Source of the DNA: Candidatus Rokubacteria bacterium RIFCSPLOWO2_02_FULL_73_56
GTDB taxonomy: Bacteria > Methylomirabilota > Methylomirabilia > Rokubacteriales > CSP1-6
Length of the DNA: 62,445 nucleotides
Reading direction: 5' to 3'
Assembly (NCBI GenBank): GCA_001788495.1
Contig: MGCF01000064.1
Location: 1 to 62,445, forward strand
The notes below the pieces were generated by a model. The model was not told the DNA's origin, made no database searches, and was given only the letters and a program-made list of their open reading frames with translations. Both the position numbers and the translations under genes were made by a program. Shown piece by piece: positions 27,086 to 35,457 of the stretch (position 1 is its first letter; each line of letters opens with the position of its first letter).

Positions 27086-28251
27086 CGTCTCGGCTCCGCG
27101 TCCCGCGGCCCCCGGCGGAGCTCGGCCGTCGGGGACGCGAGCCGCACGCGTTCGGCCACGGCCCGCGCCATCCGCGCGGCCATGGCGTGGGCCGTGTTGA
27201 CCCTCCCCCAGTCGAAGAAGAACACCCCGTCGTCGCCGGCGTTGTGGCTGTACGAGCTGTACAGGACCCGGCGCGTCCGTCGCTCGATGAACAGGACCGA
27301 GAAGTCGACCCGGGGCGCCCCGGTGGGGCCGAGCGGGTCCTGGTACTCCAGCACCTCGCCGTTCAGCACCAGGTCGGCGTTCACGGCGCCGAGGATCGTC
27401 TCGGTGTCGGCCAGCGAGACGCCGTCGGTCATGATGATCCGGAACCGCAGCAGCTCCTGCCGGACGATGCCGGGCTCGACGACCGAGAGGTTCTCGGCCG
27501 CCACGAGGCTCCGCATCAGGTGCAGGGCGACGATCTCCCCGGCGTACTTCCGCGCGCTCCTGTTGAAGAACGGCACCACCGCGATCGAGTACGTGCGCGC
27601 CGGATCGAGCGCCTCGGCACGGTAGACGATCTTCGGCTGGAACTTCCGTGCCCCGGGCGTGTCGCCGGGGGGGCCGGCGGCGGCCGCCAGGCGCCCGACG
27701 AGTGACCCCGCCAGGGCGTCCACGGCCCGGGCCAGCAGCGCGCCGGAATCCTCGACCAGCCCGAGCCCGAGGATCCCCGGCGCGTCGTCTCCCGCCGCCC
27801 CCGTGCCGTCCACCCAGAGCACGGCCGGCGCCTCGCCGGTCGAGACCAGGCGCGCGAAGAGCCCGATCCGTGGCGGGCTCGCGTGCTCGAAGACCTCGAG
27901 CGAGGGGATGAGGATCGCCTCGACGCCCGCCTCCTGGCCGAGCGCCCTCGCAAACTCCGCCTCGACGCCCGCCATGTACCGGACCCGGTGCCTCGCGGCG
28001 ACGCGCTCCAGCGCCGCGTCGGCCAGCACGCCGAACCCGGAGGCCGTCAGGCGCTCGACGAGCAGGCGCCGAACGTCGTCCAGCGGCGCGGGCTTCCCCG
28101 AGAGGTTCTCCACCGGGAACACCGCGACGAGGCGGGTGGCCCCCCGCGCGCGCTCCGCCGTCCCGGCCGCGTGGACGGCGGTGTCCGTGACGGCCACGCA
28201 GCCCGGCAGCGAGGCGAGCGCGCACGCGAGCAGCAGCGCCGGGGCTCGCAT
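27082..28251 (-). CDS. Lipoprotein with two CsgG/LpoB-like halves (channel-module component)
   Basis: 389 aa. The signal peptide ends in LPGC, giving a lipid anchor at Cys18. Two similar segments, LVAVFPVENLSGKPAPLDDVRRLLVERL near 42 and SIAVVPFFNRSARKYAGEIVALHLMRSL near 223, match the start of CsgG/LpoB/GNA1162-type domains (a strand, then PFxNxS, then helices). The halves suggest an internal duplication. CsgG-like proteins can form outer-membrane secretion rings; here that is inference. It lies between a shorter lipoprotein of the same kind and the prolyl isomerase gene, with which it overlaps (ATGA). Confidence 0.82.
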   Translation of the reverse strand: MRAPALLLACALASLPGCVAVTDTAVHAAGTAERARGATRLVAVFPVENLSGKPAPLDDVRRLLVERLTASGFGVLADAALERVAARHRVRYMAGVEAEFARALGQEAGVEAILIPSLEVFEHASPPRIGLFARLVSTGEAPAVLWVDGTGAAGDDAPGILGLGLVEDSGALLARAVDALAGSLVGRLAAAAGPPGDTPGARKFQPKIVYRAEALDPARTYSIAVVPFFNRSARKYAGEIVALHLMRSLVAAENLSVVEPGIVRQELLRFRIIMTDGVSLADTETILGAVNADLVLNGEVLEYQDPLGPTGAPRVDFSVLFIERRTRRVLYSSYSHNAGDDGVFFFDWGRVNTAHAMAARMARAVAERVRLASPTAELRRGPRDAEPRR

Positions 28252-28252
28252 G

Positions 28253-28846
28253 CTACTGGAAGAGCTTCGCGATGAGGTCGTCCACCGCCGCGCGCGTCAC
28301 GTCGTTCATCGGGCGGCCCCCGCCGCCGAAGAGCCGGTCCCAGGCGTCGATGCCGCCCCTCGTCGAGGAGGCCGTCCAGATGACCTTGCCCGTCTGCGCC
28401 TCCAGCATCTGCACGCTGACGGAGATCAGGTTGGCGGAGGTCGGGCCCGACCGCACCTCGCCGTACTCCTGCACCGCGCCCGTGATGATCGCCTGGGCCT
28501 TGAGGAGCCCGCTCAGCTTGACGACCTCCTCCGGGGACGGCGCGGTCGGCGACTGGATCTCGGCCCGGGAGACGCCGCGCGCCACCTCCCCGACCGGGAC
28601 GACGTACAGCGCGCCGGTGGACAGCAGCCCGTTGATGAACACGTCCCGGACCCGCTCCGCGGCCAGGCTGTCCCGCGAGAGGTTCTGGAAGGGCATCACG
28701 CCGACCGTCTGGATGGCCCCGAAGTCCATGTTCGGATCGCGATAGACGGTCCGCGTGACGACCGGAGCGCACGCGCCGAGGAGCGCCGTGATCAGGAGCA
28801 GCAGCACGCGGCACGTCGTGGCAGGCGTTCGCAGGAGTCGCCTCAC
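28253..28846 (-). CDS. CsgG/GNA1162-like lipoprotein (channel-module component)
   Basis: 197 aa from the GTG at 28846, chosen because GAGGGAG lies just before it and the signal peptide then has normal length; the frame is open up to 28909. Lipobox LLGAC. The domain reads IQTVGVMPFQNLSRDSLAAERVRDVFINGLLSTGALYVVP, then AQAIITGAVQEYGEV and KVIWTASSTRGG. That is the CsgG/LpoB-type fold. It probably works with the barrel and the larger lipoprotein. From memory the Geobacter OscEFG proteins are described as channel-like; this gene is a candidate for one of them. Confidence 0.82.
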   Translation of the reverse strand: MRRLLRTPATTCRVLLLLITALLGACAPVVTRTVYRDPNMDFGAIQTVGVMPFQNLSRDSLAAERVRDVFINGLLSTGALYVVPVGEVARGVSRAEIQSPTAPSPEEVVKLSGLLKAQAIITGAVQEYGEVRSGPTSANLISVSVQMLEAQTGKVIWTASSTRGGIDAWDRLFGGGGRPMNDVTRAAVDDLIAKLFQ

Positions 28847-28954
28847 GGGCTCCCTCGCATGTCGTCCAAGACCTCCCCATGATACGCGACCCTCGCGACT
28901 CCGTGCCATCGGCCCACCCGCCCCCGGCGCCCACGCGTCCCGCGCATCGCGGTG

Positions 28955-31222
28955 TCAGTAGAAAAGGATGAGGCTCGTGCTGAACAGCTGGGACTCCGAC
29001 TTGAGCGTGCTGGACTGACTGGTGTTGAGCTGGTAGGTGGCCTCCAGGTACGAGCGGCGCCTCCCGCTCAGGTACCAGCGCACGCCCGGCTGGACGATCC
29101 GCGACGTCGGGCCCTCGGTGAGCCGATTCTCCGCGTAGAAGAAGGAGAACTGGAGGCTGCCGTCGGGGAACGGCGCCCAGCTCAGCCCGTAGTTCTGGGT
29201 CACCCGCGTGTCCTGGTCCGTCTGGGACTGGACGTCCGCCGACGCCGACACGCTGAGCGTGCGGAACGGCGTGAACGACAGCGCCAGGTCCAGCCGGTTC
29301 TCCGTGGTGTCGCGAGACTCCCCCGTCGTGCCGCCCGACGAGCTCGTGAGCTTGCCCAGGTAGTAGACGGTGAGCGACAGGCTCCGGTGGGGCGTGAGGC
29401 CCGAGCCGGCGTTCACGAAGTACTCCCGGCGGCGCGTCAGCGAGCCGTCGCCCTGCTCGTCGGACGTCAGCACCGCGCCGAGGTTGAGCGTCGCGTCGAT
29501 CCCCCGGTAGAGCTGCGCGGTGTTGTAGAGGACCGCGGAGTCGCTCGTCGTCGCCGTCGGGCCGACCCACTGCCGGTTGCCGCTCACGACGAGGCTGTCC
29601 GTGAGCGTCCTGAGCGGCGTGGCGGTGAGCGACGCGTAGTAGAGGACCGCCGTTCGCGTCTCTTCCTGCTCCCTCCCCAGCTCGACGGAGGTGCTCGCGC
29701 TCGTCGCGAAGACCGGGTTGAAGCGGTGCGTGAGGAAGAGCCCGTTGGAGAGGTTGTACCGCTCCGCACCGTCCGGCTGGAACTCCTGGTACTCGGCGTT
29801 GACGCGATGGTAGAGCGAGGGCAGCCGGAGCAGGAGGGTCTTGACCTCGAGGGTGTGGGTCCGGACGGTCTGGCTGATCGTCTGCTTCGTCCCGGTGCGC
29901 GCCCCGGCGACCGTCCGGTCGATGAACGCCTCGACCTCCGTGATGACGATGGGCAGTGAAAAGCCGGTCGAGCCGAACGGGCTGGTGGGGAGCGGCAGGG
30001 TGACCACCTTGATGTACTGCGTGGTGACGCTCGGAAAGGCGATCACGAAGCGCTGGTCGAACGGCCCGAAGCCTGCCGGCGCCACGGTCGGAACGCTCGG
30101 GTGGGGCACCCAGGTGGTCCCGTCCGCGCTCGTGTGGATGCCCCAGGAGAACGAGCTCGCGACGTCCGCCGGCAGGGGGCCGGTCCCGTACCCGGCCACC
30201 CACACGCGGAGACTGTTCACGGCCACGGCGGTCCCGAAGTTGAGCCCGACCTGTCGAAGGGTGGGAACGCCCCCGACGAACCCGATGCTGAGGCCGGTGC
30301 TCGTCGTCCGGTCCCCGTCCAGCGCCGGGTCCGGCGCCAGCGCGAGGGGCGAGATCGTGTTGCTGATCGCGGACAGGCCGGGGAGGACGGCGGGCACCTG
30401 GAGCCCGGAGGTGCCGTCGAGCCCGGCCAGGCCGCCGCGGCGGTCGGTGGTGATCTCGGTCGCGCGGATGCGATGGTCGGTGGCGAGCGCGATGCGCCCG
30501 TCGAGGAACGTCCCGGCGTACACCACCTTCCCCTCGTGCGAGGTCACCGCCGATTCGAGGTCCCGGAGATTGTCGCGGGTCGTCTGGTAGTTGCCGGCGT
30601 AGGACGCGTTGAAGCCCCGGTAGGTGTACTCCGACTTGAGGAAGAAGAGATCCTGCTCCGCGTCGAGCAAGATCCGCGCGTCGTCCCGCGTGGACGTCCG
30701 CGTGTAGCGGGCCTGCGTCGCCGGGAGCTCCAGGGGCCGCCAGGTGAGGCCCGCGTTGTACGTCTCCCGGGTGAGCGTGACGCTGTCCTGACCGGAGGTC
30801 TTCGTCGTGTCGTCCGCCCGGTCGTAGCCCACGGCCGCGCCGATCACGGGATCACGGAGCGTCAGCCAGACGTACGGCCGGATCCTCGTGACCTCCGTCT
30901 CGATGGTGTCCGTGCCGCCCGAGAACTCCGACAGGTTCTTCTGGAAGGTGCCGCCCGCGTTGAGGTTGAGCTGGGGGAGGAGATTGTAGTTGAGCCGCAT
31001 GTGCGATCGGCTGCCGTAGTTGTTGGTGCGGATCTTCGTCGTCGTCCCCGCGGCGTCGGTCGTCTTCGAGGACAGCAGGCTGTAGGTGATCTCCTCGCTC
31101 CCGCTCAGGGCCTCGAGGAGCCCGTCCGCCTGCGCCGCGGCGGGCCCGAGCGTGACGGACAGCGCGGCCGCCGCGAGGGCGTGGAGGGCGTGCCGCGCTG
31201 ACGGGAGTCGTGGCATGGGCAA
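28955..31222 (-). CDS. Outer-membrane beta-barrel protein with an F5/8-type insert (candidate export channel, OscG-like)
   Basis: 755 aa with signal peptide (LSVTLGPAAAQA/D). The body consists of alternating polar and aromatic strands such as SHMRLNYNLLPQLNLNAGGTFQK and RSYLEATYQLNTSQS, and it ends in an aromatic residue (LILFY), the outer-membrane insertion signal. Between about residues 300 and 430 an insert reads LNFGTAVAVNSLRVWVAGYG and TTQYIKVVTLPL, with the WGIHTSADGTTW pattern of a discoidin (F5/8-type) fold, unusual inside a barrel. It follows the YVTN lipoprotein gene by 11 bases. A channel for cytochrome or electrons fits the context. Confidence 0.85.
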   Translation of the reverse strand: MPMPRLPSARHALHALAAAALSVTLGPAAAQADGLLEALSGSEEITYSLLSSKTTDAAGTTTKIRTNNYGSRSHMRLNYNLLPQLNLNAGGTFQKNLSEFSGGTDTIETEVTRIRPYVWLTLRDPVIGAAVGYDRADDTTKTSGQDSVTLTRETYNAGLTWRPLELPATQARYTRTSTRDDARILLDAEQDLFFLKSEYTYRGFNASYAGNYQTTRDNLRDLESAVTSHEGKVVYAGTFLDGRIALATDHRIRATEITTDRRGGLAGLDGTSGLQVPAVLPGLSAISNTISPLALAPDPALDGDRTTSTGLSIGFVGGVPTLRQVGLNFGTAVAVNSLRVWVAGYGTGPLPADVASSFSWGIHTSADGTTWVPHPSVPTVAPAGFGPFDQRFVIAFPSVTTQYIKVVTLPLPTSPFGSTGFSLPIVITEVEAFIDRTVAGARTGTKQTISQTVRTHTLEVKTLLLRLPSLYHRVNAEYQEFQPDGAERYNLSNGLFLTHRFNPVFATSASTSVELGREQEETRTAVLYYASLTATPLRTLTDSLVVSGNRQWVGPTATTSDSAVLYNTAQLYRGIDATLNLGAVLTSDEQGDGSLTRRREYFVNAGSGLTPHRSLSLTVYYLGKLTSSSGGTTGESRDTTENRLDLALSFTPFRTLSVSASADVQSQTDQDTRVTQNYGLSWAPFPDGSLQFSFFYAENRLTEGPTSRIVQPGVRWYLSGRRRSYLEATYQLNTSQSSTLKSESQLFSTSLILFY

Positions 31223-31233
31223 TCGGGACGATC

Positions 31234-32637
31234 CTAGTTCTCCCCCATCACGCTGATCCAGGCGGGGCCGTCACCGACGTCGAGCTCGCCCACCGTGCGC
31301 TTCCGGATGCGGTCGAACACTTGCACGCGATCGGTGGCGGGGTTCACGAGGTACAGGGTATTCTCGTCCCCGTCGGTCGTCATGTACACGATGCCCGGGC
31401 CGCTCTCGACGAAATCCACGGCCGCAAAGGACAACGGATCGTACACGCCCACGCTGAACTCACGCCGGCCCGCCAGGTAGACGAAGTCCGTGTCGGGGTC
31501 CACCTTGATCGCGTCCATCCCCGAGCGCACCGGAAACCGCCCGGTCACGGCCAGCGTGGCGGGGGTGATCACGGTCACCCTCGACGTCAGCTCGTGGACG
31601 ACGTAGAGCCGGTCGCCCCGGCGGTTGAGCCGCCCCTGGACCGGGCCCGGGTCCGTCGGGATGGATCCGAGCGTGTCTCCACCGGGAAGGCCGAGCACCG
31701 AGACGCTGTTGGACAGCTCGTTGATGACGAACGCCCGCCGTCCCGTCCGGTCGAGCACGATGAAGCGCGGCCCGTTGCCCACGCGGATCCTCCGCCGCTC
31801 GAACCGGGTGCCGGCGTCGATGAGGCTGACCGTGTTGGATCCCCGGTTCGCGGAGAGGAGCGTCGTGCCGTCGGGCGTGAGCGCGAGCGCCACGGGCTCG
31901 TCGCCCGCCGTCAGCCTGATCCGCTCCGTGATCCGGCCGGCCAGGACGTCGACGACCTCGACGCCGTCGTCGCCCGCGAGGGCCACGTACACCCGGTGCG
32001 CCCGCTGGTCGAGCGCCAGGCTGGCCGGCCCCCGGCCGGTGGCGATGACGTCGAAGACCTGCAGGGACTTCTTGTCGAACACGGTGACGTCGCCCGATCG
32101 GCTGTTGGCGACGAAGCCCATCAGGCCCACCGCGGGCCGCTCGGGCGCGTAGACGGCGAAGGCCGGCGTGAGCCGCACCGCGGTCTCGAGCGACCGGGCG
32201 TAGTCGAGCGCGAGGGCGACGACCTGGCCCTTCCCCCGGCGCACGGCGAACTTGAAGTCGAGCCGCGTCGGCGCCTCGGGCACGAGCAGCGCCGACTGCC
32301 CCTCGGGACCCCGGAGGGAGGCCTTGCCCGTCCGCAGCACGAACCCGGCGTACTCGCCCACGGGCAGCGGGCCGGCGGCGAGCAGCCGCTGTCGCCCGAC
32401 GTCCTGGTGGGTGAGCTCACGCAGCGCCACGGAGAGCGGCTGCTCGGCGCCGTCCGCGCGCAGGGCGGAGATCCCCTCGACGGCGACCCGCAGGCGCTCC
32501 GCTTCCCGGGCCAGGGGCTGGAGATAGAGGTACACGACCCCCTCGTCGTCGAAACGCTCGCGGAGCTGCGGGAGGCCGGCCTGGCAGCCAGCCAGCACCA
32601 GCCAGACCACCAGGAGACCCGGACGGACGCGCTTCAC
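31234..32637 (-). CDS. YVTN-type beta-propeller lipoprotein
   Basis: 467 aa. Signal peptide with lipobox LAGC (Cys18). The N-terminal 130 residues hold a separate beta domain (VVYLYLQPLAREAERLRVAVEGIS). From about residue 170 the propeller repeats are clear: FVANSRSGDVTVFD, VYVALAGDDGVEVVDVLAGRI, LLSANRGSNTVSLID, and AFVINELSNSVSVLGLP. Similar lipoproteins bind cell-surface partners. It is the first gene after the terminator that follows the OmcS-like gene and the first of the channel module. From memory the Geobacter OscD is propeller-like; either this protein or that at 34091 could be its counterpart. Confidence 0.86.
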   Translation of the reverse strand: MKRVRPGLLVVWLVLAGCQAGLPQLRERFDDEGVVYLYLQPLAREAERLRVAVEGISALRADGAEQPLSVALRELTHQDVGRQRLLAAGPLPVGEYAGFVLRTGKASLRGPEGQSALLVPEAPTRLDFKFAVRRGKGQVVALALDYARSLETAVRLTPAFAVYAPERPAVGLMGFVANSRSGDVTVFDKKSLQVFDVIATGRGPASLALDQRAHRVYVALAGDDGVEVVDVLAGRITERIRLTAGDEPVALALTPDGTTLLSANRGSNTVSLIDAGTRFERRRIRVGNGPRFIVLDRTGRRAFVINELSNSVSVLGLPGGDTLGSIPTDPGPVQGRLNRRGDRLYVVHELTSRVTVITPATLAVTGRFPVRSGMDAIKVDPDTDFVYLAGRREFSVGVYDPLSFAAVDFVESGPGIVYMTTDGDENTLYLVNPATDRVQVFDRIRKRTVGELDVGDGPAWISVMGEN

Positions 32638-32678
32638 CCGCGAACCATACTCAGGCCGGGTCGGGTGTTCAACAACGG

Positions 32679-32714
32679 AAAAACGGAGGGCTGGCCGGGC
32701 GGCCAGCCCTCCGT
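32679..32714 (-). terminator. Intrinsic terminator after the OmcS-like gene
   Basis: A perfect 14-base stem (ACGGAGGGCTGGCC, loop of four, its complement) at 32683-32714 is followed on the minus strand by TTTTT. It lies 19 bases past the stop of the OmcS-like gene. It should end most transcripts from the cupin-propeller-cytochrome operon, leaving the cytochrome in excess of the channel genes downstream. Confidence 0.85.
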
Positions 32715-32732
32715 GCGCTCACGGCAGGACGA

Positions 32733-34007
32733 CTAGTCGTTGGCGTGGCACTTGTTGCAGAGCAGGCGCTGGTAGCTCGCGAACTGGGTCACCGGACGGT
32801 CGTAGTAGGCCGCCTGGGTCTCCGCCGCCAGCCGGCCCCGCGCGAACTGCGGCGCGGTCGGCGTCGAATCGGTGCCGGGATACAGGCTGTTGTAGACGAT
32901 GAACTCGCCCTCCACGTTCCAGCGCAGCGCATGCGGCCAGCCGCTGGCGTGGGCCCGATGGCAGGAGAGGCACGAGACCTGGTCCGAGCCTCCCGGGCCG
33001 GTCAGGACGCTGTCGTCGTTCTTGGCGTGACCGGCCAGCACCGCGTAGTCGGCGGTGCCCTCGATGAACGGGACGAGCGACGTGAATCCGTTGATCCCGT
33101 CACCGCTCATGTCGCCCGACTTCACGTACGTCTTGTAGTTGCTCGCGATCGTGGACCCGAGGTTCTCGTCGGTCGGGTGGACGTTGCCGCTGCCGCTGTG
33201 CATGTTGGTGTGGCAGGTGGCGCACCAGGTGCCCCAGGCCGCGTGGCCGCCGGTGGAGGCCTTCCCGTAGGCGACGCGCGTCTGGGTGGCCGCCTCGGTC
33301 CGGTTGTACGCGCTCGGCGCTTTCGCCGCGGGCACGCCGCTGAACGTGGCGGTGCCCTTGGTGTAGCCGGCGCCCGCCAGGAGGCGGTAGACGCCGAGCG
33401 CCGTGCCGGCGGCCGGGGGCTCGGCGTAGCCAGGTGTGGTGCTGGTCGCGTAGGACCCCGACGCGATGATCGGCGCGCCGGTCTTGGCGATCGTGCCGTC
33501 GCTCAGCCTGCGGTACTTCCCGTGCGGGTCGTGGCAGCTGTTGCAGGCGAGCTGCGTGCTCGGGAACGTCCCGCCGGGCGCCGTGGCGTTGACGGCGTCC
33601 ACGACGTACCCCTTGTCGGCGGCGATGATGTTGTGGCCGTGGCTGGACCCCTCCTCCGTCGACGTCGCGCCGCGAATGGTCATCGTGTACGACTTCTTCA
33701 ACCAGCCGAAGTCGCCGCCCGGCGACCGCTGCTTGGGAGGAACGCCGGCGGGCATGTCCGCCTCCGCGGTGCTGACGTGGTAGCTCGACGGGCCCGTGTC
33801 GCCCGCGTGCTCGTGACAGCTCAGGCAGGTCGAGCTCTGGTCGCTCGCGACCAGCAGGAAGCTGCCGCCCGCCGCCGGGCTGTGCATGCTGTGGCAGCCG
33901 GTGCACTCGGCGACACCGCCCGAGTGGAAGGCGTAGGCCGCGCCGCCCAGTCCCAGGGCGAGCACGACCGCCGCCAGTGCGATGAATCCCCATCTCACGG
34001 TTCTCAT
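32733..34007 (-). CDS. OmcS-like hexahaem cytochrome (candidate nanowire subunit)
   Basis: 424 aa from the ATG at 34007, preceded by a strong GGAGG site. After a signal peptide the mature protein would start FHSGGVAEC. Six CXXCH motifs lie at residues 35, 61, 155, 262, 346 and 417. Several stretches match Geobacter OmcS as I remember it: HAGDTGPSSYH, TAEADMPAG, PGGDFGW, HDPHGKYRR, YNRTEA-TQTRVAYG, GTADY, LSCHRAHASG and CNKCHA. Length and haem spacing also agree. OmcS polymerises into extracellular haem filaments. The gene follows a propeller gene by 83 bases and is followed by a terminator, so it is made at high level as a structural subunit would be. Confidence 0.9.
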   Translation of the reverse strand: MRTVRWGFIALAAVVLALGLGGAAYAFHSGGVAECTGCHSMHSPAAGGSFLLVASDQSSTCLSCHEHAGDTGPSSYHVSTAEADMPAGVPPKQRSPGGDFGWLKKSYTMTIRGATSTEEGSSHGHNIIAADKGYVVDAVNATAPGGTFPSTQLACNSCHDPHGKYRRLSDGTIAKTGAPIIASGSYATSTTPGYAEPPAAGTALGVYRLLAGAGYTKGTATFSGVPAAKAPSAYNRTEAATQTRVAYGKASTGGHAAWGTWCATCHTNMHSGSGNVHPTDENLGSTIASNYKTYVKSGDMSGDGINGFTSLVPFIEGTADYAVLAGHAKNDDSVLTGPGGSDQVSCLSCHRAHASGWPHALRWNVEGEFIVYNSLYPGTDSTPTAPQFARGRLAAETQAAYYDRPVTQFASYQRLLCNKCHAND

Positions 34008-34090
34008 CCCCTCCCCCCTCCTTCTCGTTGGCTCTGCGCTCTCGTGCGGTTCCGCTCGCTGCCGTCGTTCCGGGCCCGGTGCCACCTCCC

Positions 34091-35023
34091 TCAGAGATGG
34101 GCCAGCTTGAAGACGCTGATCCCGCGCTTGCCTGCCTGGGTGACGTACACCCTGTCTCGGCCGTCGATCGCCAGATCGTCCGGGTAGATCAGCTCCCCGG
34201 GCTTGTAGCCGCGGGCGGCGAACTGGGCCACGAACTCGAATCGCCCGGTGAACACCAGGACCGCGCCCTTGAGCTTGTCGACGACCAGGAGGTTGCCCTT
34301 GCTGTCGCGCGTGATGCCGCCGGCGATGTTGAACCGGCCCGGCGCGCCCCCGGCCTTGCCGAACGCGCTCAGCGTTCCGTCCGGCGCGAGCACGAACGCG
34401 CGGAACAGCACGGGAGCGGTCAGCAGGATATTTCCCGCCGCGTCCACGCCGAAGCCGCCCAGCTCGACGGCGCCCCGGTCCTTTTCCTCGAGCTCGAAGA
34501 GCGTGAACAGGTCGTACCCCTGGAGGAAGTTGCCCTCCCGATCCGCCCGCACGACCTGGAGCCCCATGGAGGACGCCAGGTACAGCTCGCCGCGCTGGAA
34601 CACCAGCCGGTTCGGGGCGAAGTCCGAGAACGTGTCGGGCAACCCCGTGAGCGCGCTCCGCGCCTGCGGCCGGCCCCGGTAGTCGCAGCGGACGATCGCG
34701 GGCTTCCCGTCGCGCCAGGCGAGCAGCAGGATGTCGCCGCGATCGTCCACGGCGACGTCCACGAGGTGGCCGAGGTCGAGGTCGTCGCCGAACTGGTAGA
34801 CCTCCATCCCGGACTCGTTGAACACGCGCACGGTGTTCTGGTAGAGGACGTAGACTTCGTTCCGCTCCCGGTCCACCGCGACCCGCGAGTGGTTGTAGGG
34901 GATCGGGCCCGTGAAGCTCGAGAGCGTGTAGAGGTAGCTCCCCCTGACCGCCTGCGCCGCCGCGGGCGCGGCGAGGGCCGCCGTGGCGACGAGCGCGGCG
35001 AGGGCCGCGAGCGCCCGCCTCAC
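34091..35023 (-). CDS. Secreted NHL-type beta-propeller protein (OscD-like candidate)
   Basis: 310 aa from the GTG at 35023, which overlaps the cupin stop (GTGA). Signal peptide ALAALAALVATAALAAPAAA/Q. Propeller repeats are visible, such as SRVAVDRERNEVYVLYQNTVRVFNE, VDVAVDDRGDILLL, FGVDAAGNILLTAP and LAIDGRDRVYVTQ. It lies directly upstream of the OmcS-like gene in the same operon, and I recall an NHL gene beside omcS in Geobacter. In that system a propeller protein, OscD, affects nanowire morphology. No haem motif is present. Confidence 0.87.
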   Translation of the reverse strand: MRRALAALAALVATAALAAPAAAQAVRGSYLYTLSSFTGPIPYNHSRVAVDRERNEVYVLYQNTVRVFNESGMEVYQFGDDLDLGHLVDVAVDDRGDILLLAWRDGKPAIVRCDYRGRPQARSALTGLPDTFSDFAPNRLVFQRGELYLASSMGLQVVRADREGNFLQGYDLFTLFELEEKDRGAVELGGFGVDAAGNILLTAPVLFRAFVLAPDGTLSAFGKAGGAPGRFNIAGGITRDSKGNLLVVDKLKGAVLVFTGRFEFVAQFAARGYKPGELIYPDDLAIDGRDRVYVTQAGKRGISVFKLAHL

Positions 35024-35409
35024 GGCCGCCCCTCCTGTCCGGGGCCGCCCGGGTTCGACACGACGCTCAGCACCCTGAGCCGCGACGGCGACGGGTTCAC
35101 GATGGTGCAGGGCGTGGCGGAGTCGAGGCTGAGCGACGCCTCGGGCAGGAGCTCCCACCGGCTGCCGCCGACCTCGAAGATCGCCTGCCCGTCGAGCACG
35201 AGGTGCCAGGAGGACTGGCCCCACAGCACGGGCTCGACGAGCGCCGCGCCGCCGTCGACCTCGGTCATCACGACCTCGATGTCCCCGGTGCGGTAGCGCA
35301 CGCTCACCCGGCCCCCCGGGTGCTGGATGGACATGAGCGCTTGCGCGAGCCGCCCGGTCCGTGCCGTGTGCGCAGTCGGGTGCAGCATCACGTCGGGTAT
35401 GAGTGGCAA
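35020..35409 (-). CDS. Small cupin-fold protein
   Basis: 129 aa if it starts at the TTG at 35409; an ATG at 35388 would give 122 aa. The C-terminal half reads SWHLVLDGQAIFEVGGSRWELLPEASLSLDSATPCTIVNPSPSRLRVLSV, which is a single cupin beta-barrel. The metal histidines of catalytic cupins are largely missing, so it may be a binding or regulatory protein. No signal peptide. It begins the operon with the NHL propeller and the OmcS-like cytochrome. A GGAGGAG site lies 14 bases before the TTG and is paired in a hairpin. Confidence 0.72.
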   Translation of the reverse strand: MPLIPDVMLHPTAHTARTGRLAQALMSIQHPGGRVSVRYRTGDIEVVMTEVDGGAALVEPVLWGQSSWHLVLDGQAIFEVGGSRWELLPEASLSLDSATPCTIVNPSPSRLRVLSVVSNPGGPGQEGRP

Positions 35410-35422
35410 GATCGGTGCCGGA

Positions 35423-35457
35423 GCTCCTCCGCGGCCACGCCGGAGGAGCCAAAAAAA
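35423..35457 (-). promoter_or_regulatory. Leader hairpin that pairs the ribosome site of the cupin-propeller-omcS-like operon
   Basis: Minus-strand order is a run of seven T (35457-35451), then GCTCCTCCG (35449-35441), a nine-base loop, and CGGAGGAGC (35431-35423). The 3' arm contains the only good ribosome site, GGAGGAG, before the cupin start. The stem of nine GC-rich pairs would hide it. A tiny frame, 35540 to 35460, ends immediately before the T-run. Control of translation by the leader is inference. Confidence 0.45.

Noticed and set aside
28876-28900. A sigma54 promoter upstream of the CsgG-like lipoprotein gene (TGGCACGGAGTCGC on the minus strand)
   Set aside because: The -24 element is good but the spacing to the next GC is nine, not ten, and the -12 element does not match. 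A TATCAT box nearby is as likely.
34008-34090. A GEMM-type (cyclic dinucleotide) riboswitch before the OmcS-like gene, as found near Geobacter cytochromes
   Set aside because: A stretch reading GAACCGCACGAGAGCGCAGAGCC has a faint likeness to the conserved core, but the paired helices cannot be formed convincingly.
35423-35457. The hairpin with a T-run before the cupin gene as an intrinsic terminator
   Set aside because: On the minus strand the T-run comes before the stem, and on the plus strand the stem is followed by A, so neither direction gives stem-then-U. It is listed as a leader element.
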